Assembly: GCA_946406585.1 (NCBI GenBank)
Contig: CAMJLI010000023.1
Location: 1-17,453, forward strand
DNA: 17,453 nucleotides
Source: an uncultured Prevotellaceae bacterium
Lineage (GTDB): Bacteria; Bacteroidota; Bacteroidia; Bacteroidales; Bacteroidaceae
Direction: 5' to 3'
Shown: one piece after another, positions 1-9,100 of the stretch
Position numbering within the stretch: position 1 is the first letter of the stretch
Layout: the number at the start of each line of letters is the position of its first letter
Program-made: the position numbers and the translations under genes
Notes under the pieces: generated by a model
Told to the model about the DNA's origin: nothing
Database searches by the model: none
The model's input: only the letters and a program-made list of their open reading frames with translations

Positions 1-251
1 ACAAAGTCAACGTATTCCCCCTCGTCATCTGCTATAATCTTGCGGTGGGCTTTCGAGGGGTCGCGGGTGTCCGTGATGTGGTCGCCCTGACGACCTGAAG
101 AATTGGTTTGGGAGAAACCATCATCGCTGCCAGTATATTTCTTGAACTTGTCTTTCACCTTCTTCATAGTCAAAAAGATATGGAGCACAAAATAGAGCAC
201 CACAACCAAGACAATCAAGAAGACAAACAAAAGAAAGTTGAGTATGAACAT
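1..251 (-). CDS. DUF4834 family small membrane protein (partial, 3' end outside window)
   Basis: The reading frame opens at ATG 249-251 and runs left off the window edge, giving about 83 codons. Residues 1 to about 27 are a strongly hydrophobic helix (MFILNFLLFVFLIVLVVVLY...). A basic stretch follows (KKVKDKFKKY), then a polar, acidic tail containing the motif IADDEGEYVDF. A single N-terminal membrane helix plus a DDEGEYVDF-like tail is what I associate with the Bacteroidetes DUF4834 family, which often sits beside pssA. The function is unknown. The gene follows pssA by 42 bases on the same strand and is probably co-transcribed with it. The frame is continuous with pssA after its stop codon, so a few extra codons upstream are open, but none is ATG. 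The C-terminus is missing because of the window edge, not a mutation. Confidence 0.75.
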   Translation of the reverse strand, partial: MFILNFLLFVFLIVLVVVLYFVLHIFLTMKKVKDKFKKYTGSDDGFSQTNSSGRQGDHITDTRDPSKAHRKIIADDEGEYVDF

Positions 252-293
252 GGACAAAGGATGAATGTGGATGATATGGGGGAAAAACGCAAG

Positions 294-998
294 TTAGGCA
301 GCTTTGTGGCTATTGGCAAACAAAGACAGCACCACGTACCATGCTATGATGACGGCAATGCCCGACACGCCAAGAATGCACAGCAATGGAACGCAGGAGA
401 TGATGAATACGTATTTCACCTCGTTGCCGCGCCATCCCCAATGCTTGAATTTCAATGCAAAAAGCGGTATCTCAGCCACCAACATCCAGCAACTGAGTGC
501 TATCAAGGCGAGAATGATGAATAATGAATATTGGAAATGAACAAGTCGGGAGCCGCCGCCAACTATGAGCGAGCCCCAGAAGAGGGCATTGGCAGGTGTG
601 GGAAGACCTATGAATGAGGTGGTCTGCCGCTCGTCAAGGTTGAACTTTGCCAGGCGAAGAGCGGAAAAGGCAGCTATGACAAATGCCACATAAGGCAAGT
701 AAGGGCGCACGACATCGAGTGCGGCAGGGTAGGATAGTTGGAAAAGCAACGTGAACACCATTGTGGCAGGAGCCACACCGAAGGTGACATCATCTGCCAA
801 AGAGTCCAATTCCTTGCCTATGGGGGAGGATACACCCAACAGGCGCGCACACATGCCGTCGAAGAAGTCGAACACAGCGCCAAGGATGATGAATGCCAAT
901 GCCAATGCCGCGTTGCCGGCAAAGGCAAACGACGTGGCTATGCAACCGCATATCAAGTTGCAGCAAGTAATTGCGTTGGGTATGTTTTTCTTAAACAT
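294..998 (-). CDS. pssA: CDP-diacylglycerol--serine O-phosphatidyltransferase
   Basis: This 234-residue integral membrane enzyme makes phosphatidylserine from CDP-diacylglycerol and serine, the first committed step toward phosphatidylethanolamine. The CDP-alcohol phosphatidyltransferase signature D-x2-DG-x2-AR-x8-G-x3-D-x3-D is complete: D44, D47, G48, A51, R52, G61, D65 and D69. These acidic residues bind the catalytic metal ions in the family. The N-terminus (MFKKNIPNAITCCNLICG) has the usual amphipathic start, and several hydrophobic segments follow through residue 230, consistent with a multi-pass inner-membrane protein. Psd, which uses its product, lies just upstream on the same strand (139-bp gap filled by a repeat block), so the two enzymes form a pathway pair. 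Length is normal for the short bacterial type. The ATG at 998 is followed at once by a typical N-terminus, so the start is well supported. Confidence 0.95.
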   Translation of the reverse strand: MFKKNIPNAITCCNLICGCIATSFAFAGNAALALAFIILGAVFDFFDGMCARLLGVSSPIGKELDSLADDVTFGVAPATMVFTLLFQLSYPAALDVVRPYLPYVAFVIAAFSALRLAKFNLDERQTTSFIGLPTPANALFWGSLIVGGGSRLVHFQYSLFIILALIALSCWMLVAEIPLFALKFKHWGWRGNEVKYVFIISCVPLLCILGVSGIAVIIAWYVVLSLFANSHKAA

Positions 999-1020
999 TT
1001 CTATTCTTTTCTATCGTCCC

Positions 1021-1144
1021 TATCCCCTCTATCAGCTCTTTCGCCTCTATAGCATATATCCTCTCTATCAGCTCTTTCGCATCCATCCTCGTCTATCCTC
1101 TCTATCAGTTCTATAGCATCTATCCCCTCTATCGCATCTATTGC
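1021..1144. repeat. Degenerate tandem repeat of about 24-bp units between psd and pssA
   Basis: Four related units start at 1021, 1057, 1094 and 1121, each opening with TATCCYCTCTATC. Units 1 and 2 continue with AGCTCTTTCGC, unit 3 with AGTTCTATAGC, and unit 4 with GCATCTATTGC. Start-to-start spacing is 36, 37 and 27 bp. The spacers are made of the same CTATC/CATC words, so the whole stretch is pyrimidine-rich on this strand and GATAGA-rich on the transcribed strand. The last unit runs into the final codons of psd. It lies in the presumed psd-pssA transcript. Function unknown; replication slippage is the simplest origin. Confidence 0.75.
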
Positions 1145-1830
1145 AATTTGGCGATGATGGTCTGGTCGCCAGTGGTGGATTGCCCCATCTTCACGCAAAT
1201 CTCAGTGCCGAGAGGCAGGTAAACATCCACACGGGAGCCAAACTTGATGAAGCCGAGATGGTCGTCTATCTCGCAATCCTCACCTTCCTTGGCGTAGGTG
1301 ACAATGCGGCGCGCTACAGCACCAGCTATCTGGCGGCATAGGATGGGCACACCCTCCGGGGTCTCGATTATGACATCGGCATGCTCGTTTTCCTCACTTG
1401 CCTTGGGCAGCCATGCCTTATGGTAATTGCCATTGAAATGACGGACGGTGGTCACCTTGCCATCCACGGGGAACCAATTGGCATGGACGTTGAAGAGACT
1501 CATGAAAATGGATACCATGATGCGCCTGTCATGGAAGTAACGATCTTCGTCAACTTCCTCAACCACAACCACATGGCCATCGGCAGGGGCGACAACGAGC
1601 TTGGTGGTGTCTTCCACATCAAGATAACGCACGGGGCATCGGAAAAAGTTCAGCACCACCAAATATATGGTGCCAAACAACGCTACAAAACTCCAAAAAG
1701 GAACCTTGTTGTCGAAACCACGCCATAATATCACACCTATGGCAATGATGGCAAGCAGACTGAAAAAGAGCGTGTCGTTACCCTCGCTGTGTAGTCTTTG
1801 CTTCTTTAACTTGCGTATTCTTTTTCCCAT
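1138..1830 (-). CDS. psd: Phosphatidylserine decarboxylase family protein (pyruvoyl enzyme)
   Basis: This 230-residue enzyme converts phosphatidylserine to phosphatidylethanolamine at the inner membrane. It belongs to the short Psd-related type common in Bacteroidetes, not the longer E. coli type. Two hydrophobic segments at about residues 22-36 and 45-62 anchor it. The PADG motif (81-85, APADG) and the block FNVHANW (113-119) are family hallmarks around the active-site Asp and His. The self-cleavage site is G198-S199 in the motif KFGSR: cleavage there turns Ser199 into the N-terminal pyruvoyl group of the alpha chain. The last codons overlap the repeat that separates it from pssA, its pathway partner. 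It diverges from dnaE across 136 bases that hold promoter-like boxes for both directions. The start ATG at 1830 is followed by a basic N-terminus ([10 protein letters not shown]) before the first membrane helix. Confidence 0.93.
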   Translation of the reverse strand: MGKRIRKLKKQRLHSEGNDTLFFSLLAIIAIGVILWRGFDNKVPFWSFVALFGTIYLVVLNFFRCPVRYLDVEDTTKLVVAPADGHVVVVEEVDEDRYFHDRRIMVSIFMSLFNVHANWFPVDGKVTTVRHFNGNYHKAWLPKASEENEHADVIIETPEGVPILCRQIAGAVARRIVTYAKEGEDCEIDDHLGFIKFGSRVDVYLPLGTEICVKMGQSTTGDQTIIAKLQ

Positions 1831-1869
1831 CTTTTTCTAAGAAATGCAACATGTCTTCGCATTTGGTTG

Positions 1870-1901
1870 CAAAGATAGTGTTTTTTTTACAAACACACAA
1901 G
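1870..1901 (-). promoter_or_regulatory. Putative Bacteroidetes-type promoter for psd
   Basis: Read on the minus strand, TATCTTTG (1870-1877) fits the Bacteroidetes -7 consensus TAnnTTTG. CTTG at 1898-1901, one base from the TTTG -33 box, lies 20 bp upstream of it. Transcription would begin near 1864 and leave a leader of about 34 bases before the psd start. The prediction rests only on consensus match and position. Confidence 0.5.
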
Positions 1902-1917
1902 TTTTTGGCACCCATTC

Positions 1918-1949
1918 TTTGGCTTTGTCATTTTTTAGGCGTATCTTTG
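1918..1949 (+). promoter_or_regulatory. Putative Bacteroidetes-type promoter for dnaE
   Basis: TTTG at 1918-1921 is followed after 20 bp by TATCTTTG at 1942-1949, a full match to the Bacteroidetes -33/-7 pattern. The transcription start would lie near 1956, about 10 bases before the dnaE ATG at 1967. This favours the 1967 start, because the longer open frame from 1844 would begin upstream of this promoter. Confidence 0.55.
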
Positions 1950-1966
1950 AGGCTCAATTTCAAGTT

Positions 1967-4900
1967 ATGAGAGATTTCGTACATTTGCATGTGCATACAT
2001 ATTTCTCCATTCTCGACGGACAGGCGAGCATCAACAAACTTGTAGACAAGGCCATCGCCGACGGAATGAGAGGAATGGCAATCACCGACCATGGAAACAT
2101 GTTCGGTGTGAAAGAGCTGTTCAACTATTGCAAAAAGGTGAACGGCAAGCGAAAGGAAAAGGGACTGCCAGAGTTCAAACCCATCTTCGGCTGTGAATTG
2201 TATGTCGCCCGGAGAAAGAAGACCGACCGCAGCAAGGACCATCACGACCTCGGCGGATGGCACCTCATCGTGCTTGCCAAAAACTACAAGGGATACAAAA
2301 ACCTTGTGAAACTCGTGTCAAGGGCATGGGTGGACGGATATTACGGAAGGCCAAGAACCGACCATGAAGACCTGGAGCGCTTTCATGAAGGACTTGTCGT
2401 CTGTTCGGCATGTATCGCCGGCGAGGTGCCCGATAAAATCCTGAAAGGCGACATCGCAGGAGCAAGAGAGTCCATCGAATGGCACAAGAGGGTCTTTGGA
2501 GACGATTATTACCTTGAGTTGCAAAGGCATGAGGTGAAAGACCCCACCATCAGGGCCAACAGGGAGACTTTTCCACTGCAACAGCAAGCCAACAAGGTGC
2601 TCATAGAACTGGCACGGGAGTATGGCATCAAGCTCGTCTGCACCAACGACTCACACTTTGTAGACAAGGATAATGCAGAGGCTCATGACCATCTGCTATG
2701 CCTATCAACAGGAAAAGACCTCGATGACCCATCGAGAATGCTCTACTCCAAACAAGAGTGGTTCAAGACACGGGAGGAGATGAACGAGGTGTTTGCCGAC
2801 ATCCCAGAGGCTCTCGACAACACCTGCGAAATACTCGACAAGGTGGAGACCTATTCCATCGACCATGCACCCATCATGCCTTTCTTCCCCATTCCCGAGA
2901 GCTTCGGAACGGAGGAGGACACGAGAAAGAAATACAGCGAGGAGCAGCTCTTCCAGGAATTCACCCGCGACGAGAACGGAAACGAGATAATGTCAAGGGA
3001 GGAAGGGGAGAAGAAAATAAAGAAACTTGGAGGCATAGACAAGCTGTACCGCATCAAGTTCGAGGCCGACTACTTGGCAAAATTGGCTTATGATGGTGCG
3101 AGGAAGTTGTATGGCGACCCCATACCTGAAGAGGTGGACGAGAGGGTGAAGTTCGAACTCCACATCATGAAGACCATGGGCTTCCCGGGCTACTTCCTCA
3201 TAGTGCAGGACTTCATCAATGTGGCACGCGACCAACTCGACGTGATGGTGGGCCCCGGACGTGGCTCTGCAGCTGGTTCGGTGGTGGCGTATTGCCTCGG
3301 AATAACACGCATCGACCCAATCAAGTATGACTTGCTGTTCGAGAGATTCCTCAACCCCGACCGCATCTCGTTGCCGGATATAGATACGGACTTCGACGAT
3401 GACGGGCGCGGACGGGTGCTCGAATGGGTGGAGGACAAATACGGGCACGACAAGGTGGCGCACATCATCACCTATGGAAGCATGGCGACAAAGAACTCCA
3501 TCAAGGATGTGGCACGAGTGGAGAAGCTGCCTCTTGAGGAGAGCAACAGGCTTTGCAAGGCCATTCCCGACAGGCTGCCCGACGGAATGAAGATGAACCT
3601 CGACAATGCCATCAAGTGCGTGCCGGAGCTGAGAGAGGCGGAGGTGTCGGTGGATGCAAGGGAGAGGAACACCATCAAGTATGCAAGGATGCTTGAAGGG
3701 ACTGTGAGAAACACCGGCATCCATGCTTGTGGAACAATCATCTGCCGCGATGCCATCAGCGACTGGGTGCCTGTCTCGACTGCCGAGGACAAGGCTGACC
3801 CGGGACACAAACTGCTGTGCACCCAATACGATGGTCACGTGATAGAGGAGACAGGACTGATAAAGATGGACTTCCTCGGACTGAAGACGCTGTCGATACT
3901 CAAGGAAGCCATGGAGAATGTGAAACTCTCAACAGGACATGCCATCGACATCGACAACGTACCCATTGACGATCCCTTGACTTACAAGCTCTATTGCGAA
4001 GGCAGGACAGTGGGCACTTTCCAATTTGAATCGGCGGGAATGCAGAAATACCTCAGGGAACTGCAACCCTCTGTGTTCGAGGACCTCATAGCAATGAATG
4101 CCCTTTACCGACCGGGTCCAATGGACTACATCCCTGAGTTCATCGCGAGAAAGAAAGACCCCTCGCGCATCAGCTACGACATTCCTTGCATGGAGAAGTA
4201 TCTGAAGGATACCTATGGCATCACTGTGTATCAAGAGCAGGTGATGCTTCTGTCAAGGCAGTTGGCCAATTTCACCCGAGGACAGTCGGACACGCTTCGA
4301 AAGGCCATGGGCAAGAAGCAGATAGATAAGATGAACGAGTTGGAGGAACTCTTCTACAAAGGGGGAACCAAGAACGGACACGACCAGAATGTGCTCAAAA
4401 AAATCTGGGAGGACTGGAAAAAATTCGCCTCTTACGCCTTCAACAAAAGTCATGCCACATGCTATTCGTGGGTGGCATACCAGACTGCATACCTCAAGGC
4501 GCATTATCCTGCTGAATACATGGCTGCCGTGATGAGCCGAAACCTCGACAACATCACTGAAATCACCAAACTGATGGACGAGTGCAGGGCGATGGGAATA
4601 CAGACCCTCGGACCGGATGTGAACGAGAGCCGGCACAAGTTCAGCGTCAACAAGAGCGGTGCAATACGTTTCGGACTAGCTGCCATAAAAGGCATGGGAT
4701 ATGCAGCCGCAGAAGCCATAATCTCTGAAAGGGATGCCAACGGACCATATACCGACATCTTCGATGTGGCGAAGAGAGTAAACCTTTCTTCTGCCAACAG
4801 AAAGGCTTTTGAGAGCCTTGTGCTCAGTGGAGGCTTCGACAGCTTCGGAATAGACAGGGAGAGATACCTCGCACCAAACAACAAGGGCGATATCTTCCTC

Positions 4901-5665
4901 GACACCTTGATAAGATTCGGACAACTTTATCAGGTGGAGAAATCAAAAGCACAGATGTCGCTTTTTGGAAACGACATGGCAGACATCCCCAACCCGACAA
5001 TACCGCAAGGGGAGATGTGGAGCAACATAGAGAAACTCAACCGTGAGCGCGACCTCGTGGGCATTTATCTCTCGGCGCACCCTCTCGATGAATTCAGCAT
5101 GATATTGAAATACCTCTGCAACACAAAGTGTTCGGAATTGGCAGACAAGGAAGGACTGATGAAGAAGGAGACCGTCACCTTTGGCGGTGTGGTGACAGGG
5201 GTGAAGTCGAAGTTCAGCCGTAATGGCAGTCCTTGCGGTTTTGTCACCATAGAGGATTTCGACGGGTCGGGCGAACTGGCCCTCTTCGGAGAGGAGTGGG
5301 GCAAGTGGAGCGCCATGCTCAAGGAGGCATGCACAGTGTATGTCACGGCAAAGGTGGTGCCGAAATTCAGAGGCTCCACAGTGCTCGACTTGCGCATAAG
5401 CAATATTCAATACATGCAGAGCTTGAAGGAGGAGGCGATAGAACGGATTACCATAGTTGTAAATAGCGACACCGTGGACTCGCAGATGGTGAGCGACCTC
5501 GTGGCTGCCATCGATGCTTGTCCGGGAAAAACCTCGCTTTACGTGCAGATTCACGACACCGATGGCACCGTGTTGCTTAGGAGCAAAGCCAAGAAAGTGG
5601 AGGTGAAACACCAACTGCTGCAACTGGTGGAGGAGAATAAAGGCATGAACTATTTCATCAACTGA
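1967..5665 (+). CDS. dnaE: DNA polymerase III alpha subunit (replicative polymerase)
   Basis: This 1232-residue protein is the catalytic subunit of the chromosomal replicase. The N-terminal PHP domain (1 to about 260) has HLHVHT (H6, H8, H10), D41/H42, E77, H99, C149 and NDSH (D228, H230), so its metal-binding set looks intact. The polymerase core has the glycine-rich motif GPGRGSAAGS (429-438), the catalytic acidic cluster PDIDTDF (470-476) and a third conserved Asp at D635 in KMDFLGLKT. The motifs YRPGPMDYIPEF and YQEQVM and the helix-hairpin-helix region follow. An OB-fold segment (about 1070-1150, FGGVVTGVKSKF...) closes the chain. I start at ATG 1967 because MRDFVHLHVHTYFS is the standard DnaE N-terminus; the frame is open back to 1844, but those 41 codons look non-coding and precede the likely promoter. 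No intein or frameshift is seen. trxA follows after 75 bp. Confidence 0.96.
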   Translation: MRDFVHLHVHTYFSILDGQASINKLVDKAIADGMRGMAITDHGNMFGVKELFNYCKKVNGKRKEKGLPEFKPIFGCELYVARRKKTDRSKDHHDLGGWHLIVLAKNYKGYKNLVKLVSRAWVDGYYGRPRTDHEDLERFHEGLVVCSACIAGEVPDKILKGDIAGARESIEWHKRVFGDDYYLELQRHEVKDPTIRANRETFPLQQQANKVLIELAREYGIKLVCTNDSHFVDKDNAEAHDHLLCLSTGKDLDDPSRMLYSKQEWFKTREEMNEVFADIPEALDNTCEILDKVETYSIDHAPIMPFFPIPESFGTEEDTRKKYSEEQLFQEFTRDENGNEIMSREEGEKKIKKLGGIDKLYRIKFEADYLAKLAYDGARKLYGDPIPEEVDERVKFELHIMKTMGFPGYFLIVQDFINVARDQLDVMVGPGRGSAAGSVVAYCLGITRIDPIKYDLLFERFLNPDRISLPDIDTDFDDDGRGRVLEWVEDKYGHDKVAHIITYGSMATKNSIKDVARVEKLPLEESNRLCKAIPDRLPDGMKMNLDNAIKCVPELREAEVSVDARERNTIKYARMLEGTVRNTGIHACGTIICRDAISDWVPVSTAEDKADPGHKLLCTQYDGHVIEETGLIKMDFLGLKTLSILKEAMENVKLSTGHAIDIDNVPIDDPLTYKLYCEGRTVGTFQFESAGMQKYLRELQPSVFEDLIAMNALYRPGPMDYIPEFIARKKDPSRISYDIPCMEKYLKDTYGITVYQEQVMLLSRQLANFTRGQSDTLRKAMGKKQIDKMNELEELFYKGGTKNGHDQNVLKKIWEDWKKFASYAFNKSHATCYSWVAYQTAYLKAHYPAEYMAAVMSRNLDNITEITKLMDECRAMGIQTLGPDVNESRHKFSVNKSGAIRFGLAAIKGMGYAAAEAIISERDANGPYTDIFDVAKRVNLSSANRKAFESLVLSGGFDSFGIDRERYLAPNNKGDIFLDTLIRFGQLYQVEKSKAQMSLFGNDMADIPNPTIPQGEMWSNIEKLNRERDLVGIYLSAHPLDEFSMILKYLCNTKCSELADKEGLMKKETVTFGGVVTGVKSKFSRNGSPCGFVTIEDFDGSGELALFGEEWGKWSAMLKEACTVYVTAKVVPKFRGSTVLDLRISNIQYMQSLKEEAIERITIVVNSDTVDSQMVSDLVAAIDACPGKTSLYVQIHDTDGTVLLRSKAKKVEVKHQLLQLVEENKGMNYFIN

Positions 5666-5740
5666 CACATTGTGGCATGATGTTTGCAATGATGAAGACA
5701 AGTGTCTTTAAAAGATAAGTATCATTAAACAATAATAAGA

Positions 5741-6055
5741 ATGGAAGTAACAATCACCACAGAGAATTTCGAGAGTTATCGCAACGGCGACTTGCCACTT
5801 GTTGTAGACCTTTGGGCCACTTGGTGCGGGCCATGCCGTATGGTGGCGCCAATCATCTCAGAACTGGCTGAGGAGTATGATGGCAAGATTGTAGTGGGCA
5901 AGTGCGATGTTGAAGAGAATGACGACATCGCCATTGAGTTTGGAGTGCGCAACATACCTACCATCCTCTTCTTCAAGAACGGAGAATTGGTGGACAAAAT
6001 GGTGGGTGCCGCCAACAAAGCCAAGTTCGACGAGAAATTCAAGGCCCTGCTTTAG
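5741..6055 (+). CDS. trxA: Thioredoxin
   Basis: This 104-residue cytoplasmic protein reduces disulfides in ribonucleotide reductase, peroxiredoxins and other partners, and is itself recharged by thioredoxin reductase. The active-site motif WCGPC is at 28-32, preceded by VDLWAT, and the cis-proline is P73 in NIPTILFF. Length and fold order match classical TrxA, and there is no signal peptide. It lies 75 bp downstream of dnaE on the same strand; I see no convincing promoter box in that gap, so read-through from dnaE is likely, though an independent promoter cannot be excluded. A strong hairpin lies 35 bases after its stop codon. Confidence 0.95.
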   Translation: MEVTITTENFESYRNGDLPLVVDLWATWCGPCRMVAPIISELAEEYDGKIVVGKCDVEENDDIAIEFGVRNIPTILFFKNGELVDKMVGAANKAKFDEKFKALL

Positions 6056-6090
6056 GCGTTTAATGCCATAAGCAACAAGTCTTGTTGACC

Positions 6091-6142
6091 AACCATAAAA
6101 ATCGGGGAATGACCGTATTGGCATTCCCCGATTTTTATGGTT
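6091..6142. terminator. Bidirectional intrinsic terminator between trxA and the PL11 lyase gene
   Basis: A perfect 21-bp inverted repeat has arms at 6091-6111 and 6122-6142 with a 10-base loop. The GC core is CGGGGAATG/CATTCCCCG, and the outer part carries AAAAA on one strand and TTTTT on the other, so either direction gives a hairpin with a U-run. It sits between two convergent genes: trxA ends at 6055 and the lyase gene ends at 6164. The same core symmetry serves both transcripts. Confidence 0.88.
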
Positions 6143-6163
6143 TGGCTTTGGTGTCGTCGTTGG

Positions 6164-9100
6164 TTATTTCACAACCACCTTCTTGCCACGGATGACATAT
6201 ACTCCTGAAGAGAGGCCCTTGGTGCTGGTGGCATGCTGACGCACCATGCGCCCTGAGGCATCGTAAATGTCGGCCGGGTGATCATGTGACACGCTCACGT
6301 CGGCAATGCCTTCAGTCTCTGTTGCCACGACGGTGAGGATGCCTTCGGAAATGCGGGTGGTGTCCCATTCTATGCCTGCAGGCAGGTCGAGCACAGGAGT
6401 ACCCATGAAGGTGGTGGCTTCCCATACGCGGATTTGGTCGCCAACGTTGAGTTGGTAGTTGTCGGCCAAAGTGACACGCAGGGTGCCATTCATTGTCAGA
6501 TTTCTGATGTCGCCGATGTATGTGTTGCCACTGTTGTCGGCACTGGCATTGTGAACCCTGATTTCCAATACGCTGCCTGGAACGAATGCCACATTCTTGC
6601 CGCCGAAGAACAAGGCTCCCCTGAAAGCATTGGCTGCAAGTCCGGGATGCATCGTGCCGTTGACGTTCACTGAAGCGTTGGTTAGTGCTTTGGCTGTTGT
6701 GTTGCCGCCAGAAAGGGTGGCTCCCTGGGCCACAGTCAACTGGCCTGTGCCAAGTATGCCTGAAGACACCATCAGCTCACCTTGGCTCACCATGATGGTG
6801 CCGGTGTTGTTGCTGGTGCCGCTATAGGTCAGTCTGCCGGAACCCATCTTCACGAAATTGGCGTTGGATGTCACGCTGCCGCTCCAGTTCCAGTTGGTGT
6901 CATCGCCTACCTGCCATGTGTTGGCTCCTGGCGTGCCGCTCTGGGTGAAGGAGCATGAGCCGCCAAGGCTGCCCGTGCCGCTGACCTTGCCTATGCGGTA
7001 GGTCTTGCCGCTGTTTTGGAGTTCCACGCCGGCAGGTATGTTCATCGTGCCCTTGGGCATTCCCAAACCGTTGTCGAGGGTGAAGCGCGTGTCGCTGCTG
7101 TGAACCTTGCAGATGATGGTGCCTTCGAATCCCGACCAGTTGCCGGTGATCTGTGTGCGTGTGGCATTCCATGTAGTTCCCACGACTACAGGGCAATATA
7201 CGGTGAGAGTGCCCTTGCCGGTGAGCTTGTTGCTGTAGGAGCCGCGGTCCACGAGATTCCAGGTGCCTCGCTTGCCTTGTGGCACGTCGATGTTGTAACT
7301 GGAGCTGGTGTTCTCGGTGAGAGTGCCGTTTTGGAACTCCACTGTCTTGGCAGGCGTGGAGCAGTTGATGCACTGCACTGTGCCGCCTGCAATCACCAAG
7401 CGTTGTAGTGCGCTGTTCGACACGTTGAGCTTCATCCATCCCGAACCTCTCTTGGTGAGCACGGTGCCCGACATGGCACGGTCGACGATGAAGTCGCCGA
7501 AGTTGTTGATGGCGCCGCCTTCTTCACCCACAAACGATATCGGAGAGCCGTTGGTCACTGCTGTCGATGTGCGCAGCTCGCTGCCATTCTCGATGATGAA
7601 CTTGTCGGCTTGGAATTTCACGGCACCAAGATTGCCCTTGGCCTGGTTGGTGTTGGCCAATGAAGAGATGGCTATTGTGCCGCCGGAGATGCGTGTGCCG
7701 CCAGTATAGGAGTTGTCGGTGGAGATGTTGAGCACGTTGGTGCCGCGTTTCACAAGGGTGGTGTTGCCCACGATGGAGCCGGTGCCCTTGAAGGTGTAGG
7801 CTTGTGCGTTGTTGTCTACGATGATGCTGTCTGCCTCGATGTCGCCAGTGAGGTTGATGCTGAACTGGCTTGCATTGTCGTTGAATGTCACGTTGTCGCC
7901 CGACACGAAGATGTCGCTGTTGCCGTCGGCACCGATGAAGTTCTCTGCACCGCCATTCGACCACTCGTCGCTCACAGCACCGCTCCATACGATGTCGCTG
8001 TTGTCGCGCATGGTGGAGATGTCAAGATAGAGGTTGCCGTCTTCCAATGACAGTTGGGTGCGGTACTTGGTGTCTATCCCCTCGATGCGGAGGTCGCCCA
8101 AGTTGCCTGTCAGTGTTTCCACCTTGCCGAGGAGGTAGCGACCCGGTGCTATTTCGGCAGAACGGTTCGCAAACTCAAATACAGGTGTAAGGTATTCCGG
8201 ACCATATTTCCAGTCTTTCTTCTCTATTGTCAGCAGGCGGGCATTGATTTGGTCGGATGTCACGTCGTCGTAGATGTCGAAGACCACACGCGAGCCGAAG
8301 CCGAGGAGCAGTGAGTCGGTGGTGATGGTGCCTTTGTTGTCGGCGCGTCCCGGACGAAGGATGGAGGCATAGTCCATCTTGATCCTGCGGAAGGTTCCAC
8401 CATTGCTGTTAAGTTCTGCGAAGCGGTTGAGCCATACCGAAGAGTTGAGCATCTTGCCGTCGAAGTTCAGCGTTCCTGCCCAGATGTCTGTGTTGCCGGT
8501 GTGCTTCTCTTCAACGTTGGGGAGGTTGAGGATGCCATCGCCTTGTTTCACAAGACGGGTGCTGCCATCGAATGCCCCACCTTCCACGTCGCAGGTATAA
8601 TAGGTGTAGTTTATCACGCTGTTGCCGTTGAGGGCGGTGCTGTTGGTGCCTTGCACCCATGATGGCACGTTGAATGTTGCCACCCAAGGCTTTGCTCCGT
8701 CGGCAACGGTCACCTTGCTGTCGTTGGTCTCGCAAACTATGACATGCTGTCCGTCGAGCGAACTGCCTATGGTGCCGCCGTTGGCCACCTCAGTGCGTCC
8801 CGTCATGGTGAATGGTGGAGGTGCCACGGTGATGCCTTCCAAGTTTCCTATGAAGTAGCTCTTGTGAGGCGGTTGGTTGTAGCCCACCGATTGCCATACG
8901 ATGGAGTTGCGGTACTGGTGGTCATGCCAGAGAGTGTAGATGCCGTATTCGGAGGGGATGTTGGTGGTGTAAATCCTTATCCTGGTGTTGTTGACGGCAC
9001 GCATCACAATCTCCTCGCGCCAGTCGCCAAAGATGTCGGCAATGGCACCCGGGTTGTTCTTTGTCGAGTTGTTGGTGTTGCTGCCGTCGCAGTTGAACAG

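Noticed and set aside
1021..1144. CRISPR-like spacing of 36-37 bp in the psd-pssA repeat
   Set aside because: The units are degenerate, the spacers are only about 12 bp and made of the same words, spacing is irregular, and no cas genes are near.
1001..1198. A 65-codon minus-strand frame across the tandem repeat
   Set aside because: Its protein is only a translation of the repeat (IDAIE/ERAD words) and it overlaps the end of psd out of frame, so it is not credible as a gene.
1844..1966. Upstream ATG extension of dnaE
   Set aside because: The 41 extra codons precede the family N-terminus (MRDFVHLHVH), cover the promoter boxes and look non-coding.
2993..3838. A 281-codon minus-strand frame inside dnaE
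   Set aside because: It covers conserved polymerase motifs on the other strand and its translation is His/Val-rich without any recognisable family, as expected of a shadow frame.
6073..6087. Short palindrome CAACAAG-T-CTTGTTG after trxA
   Set aside because: The one-base loop is too tight for an RNA hairpin and the strong terminator just downstream explains the region; kept only as a note.
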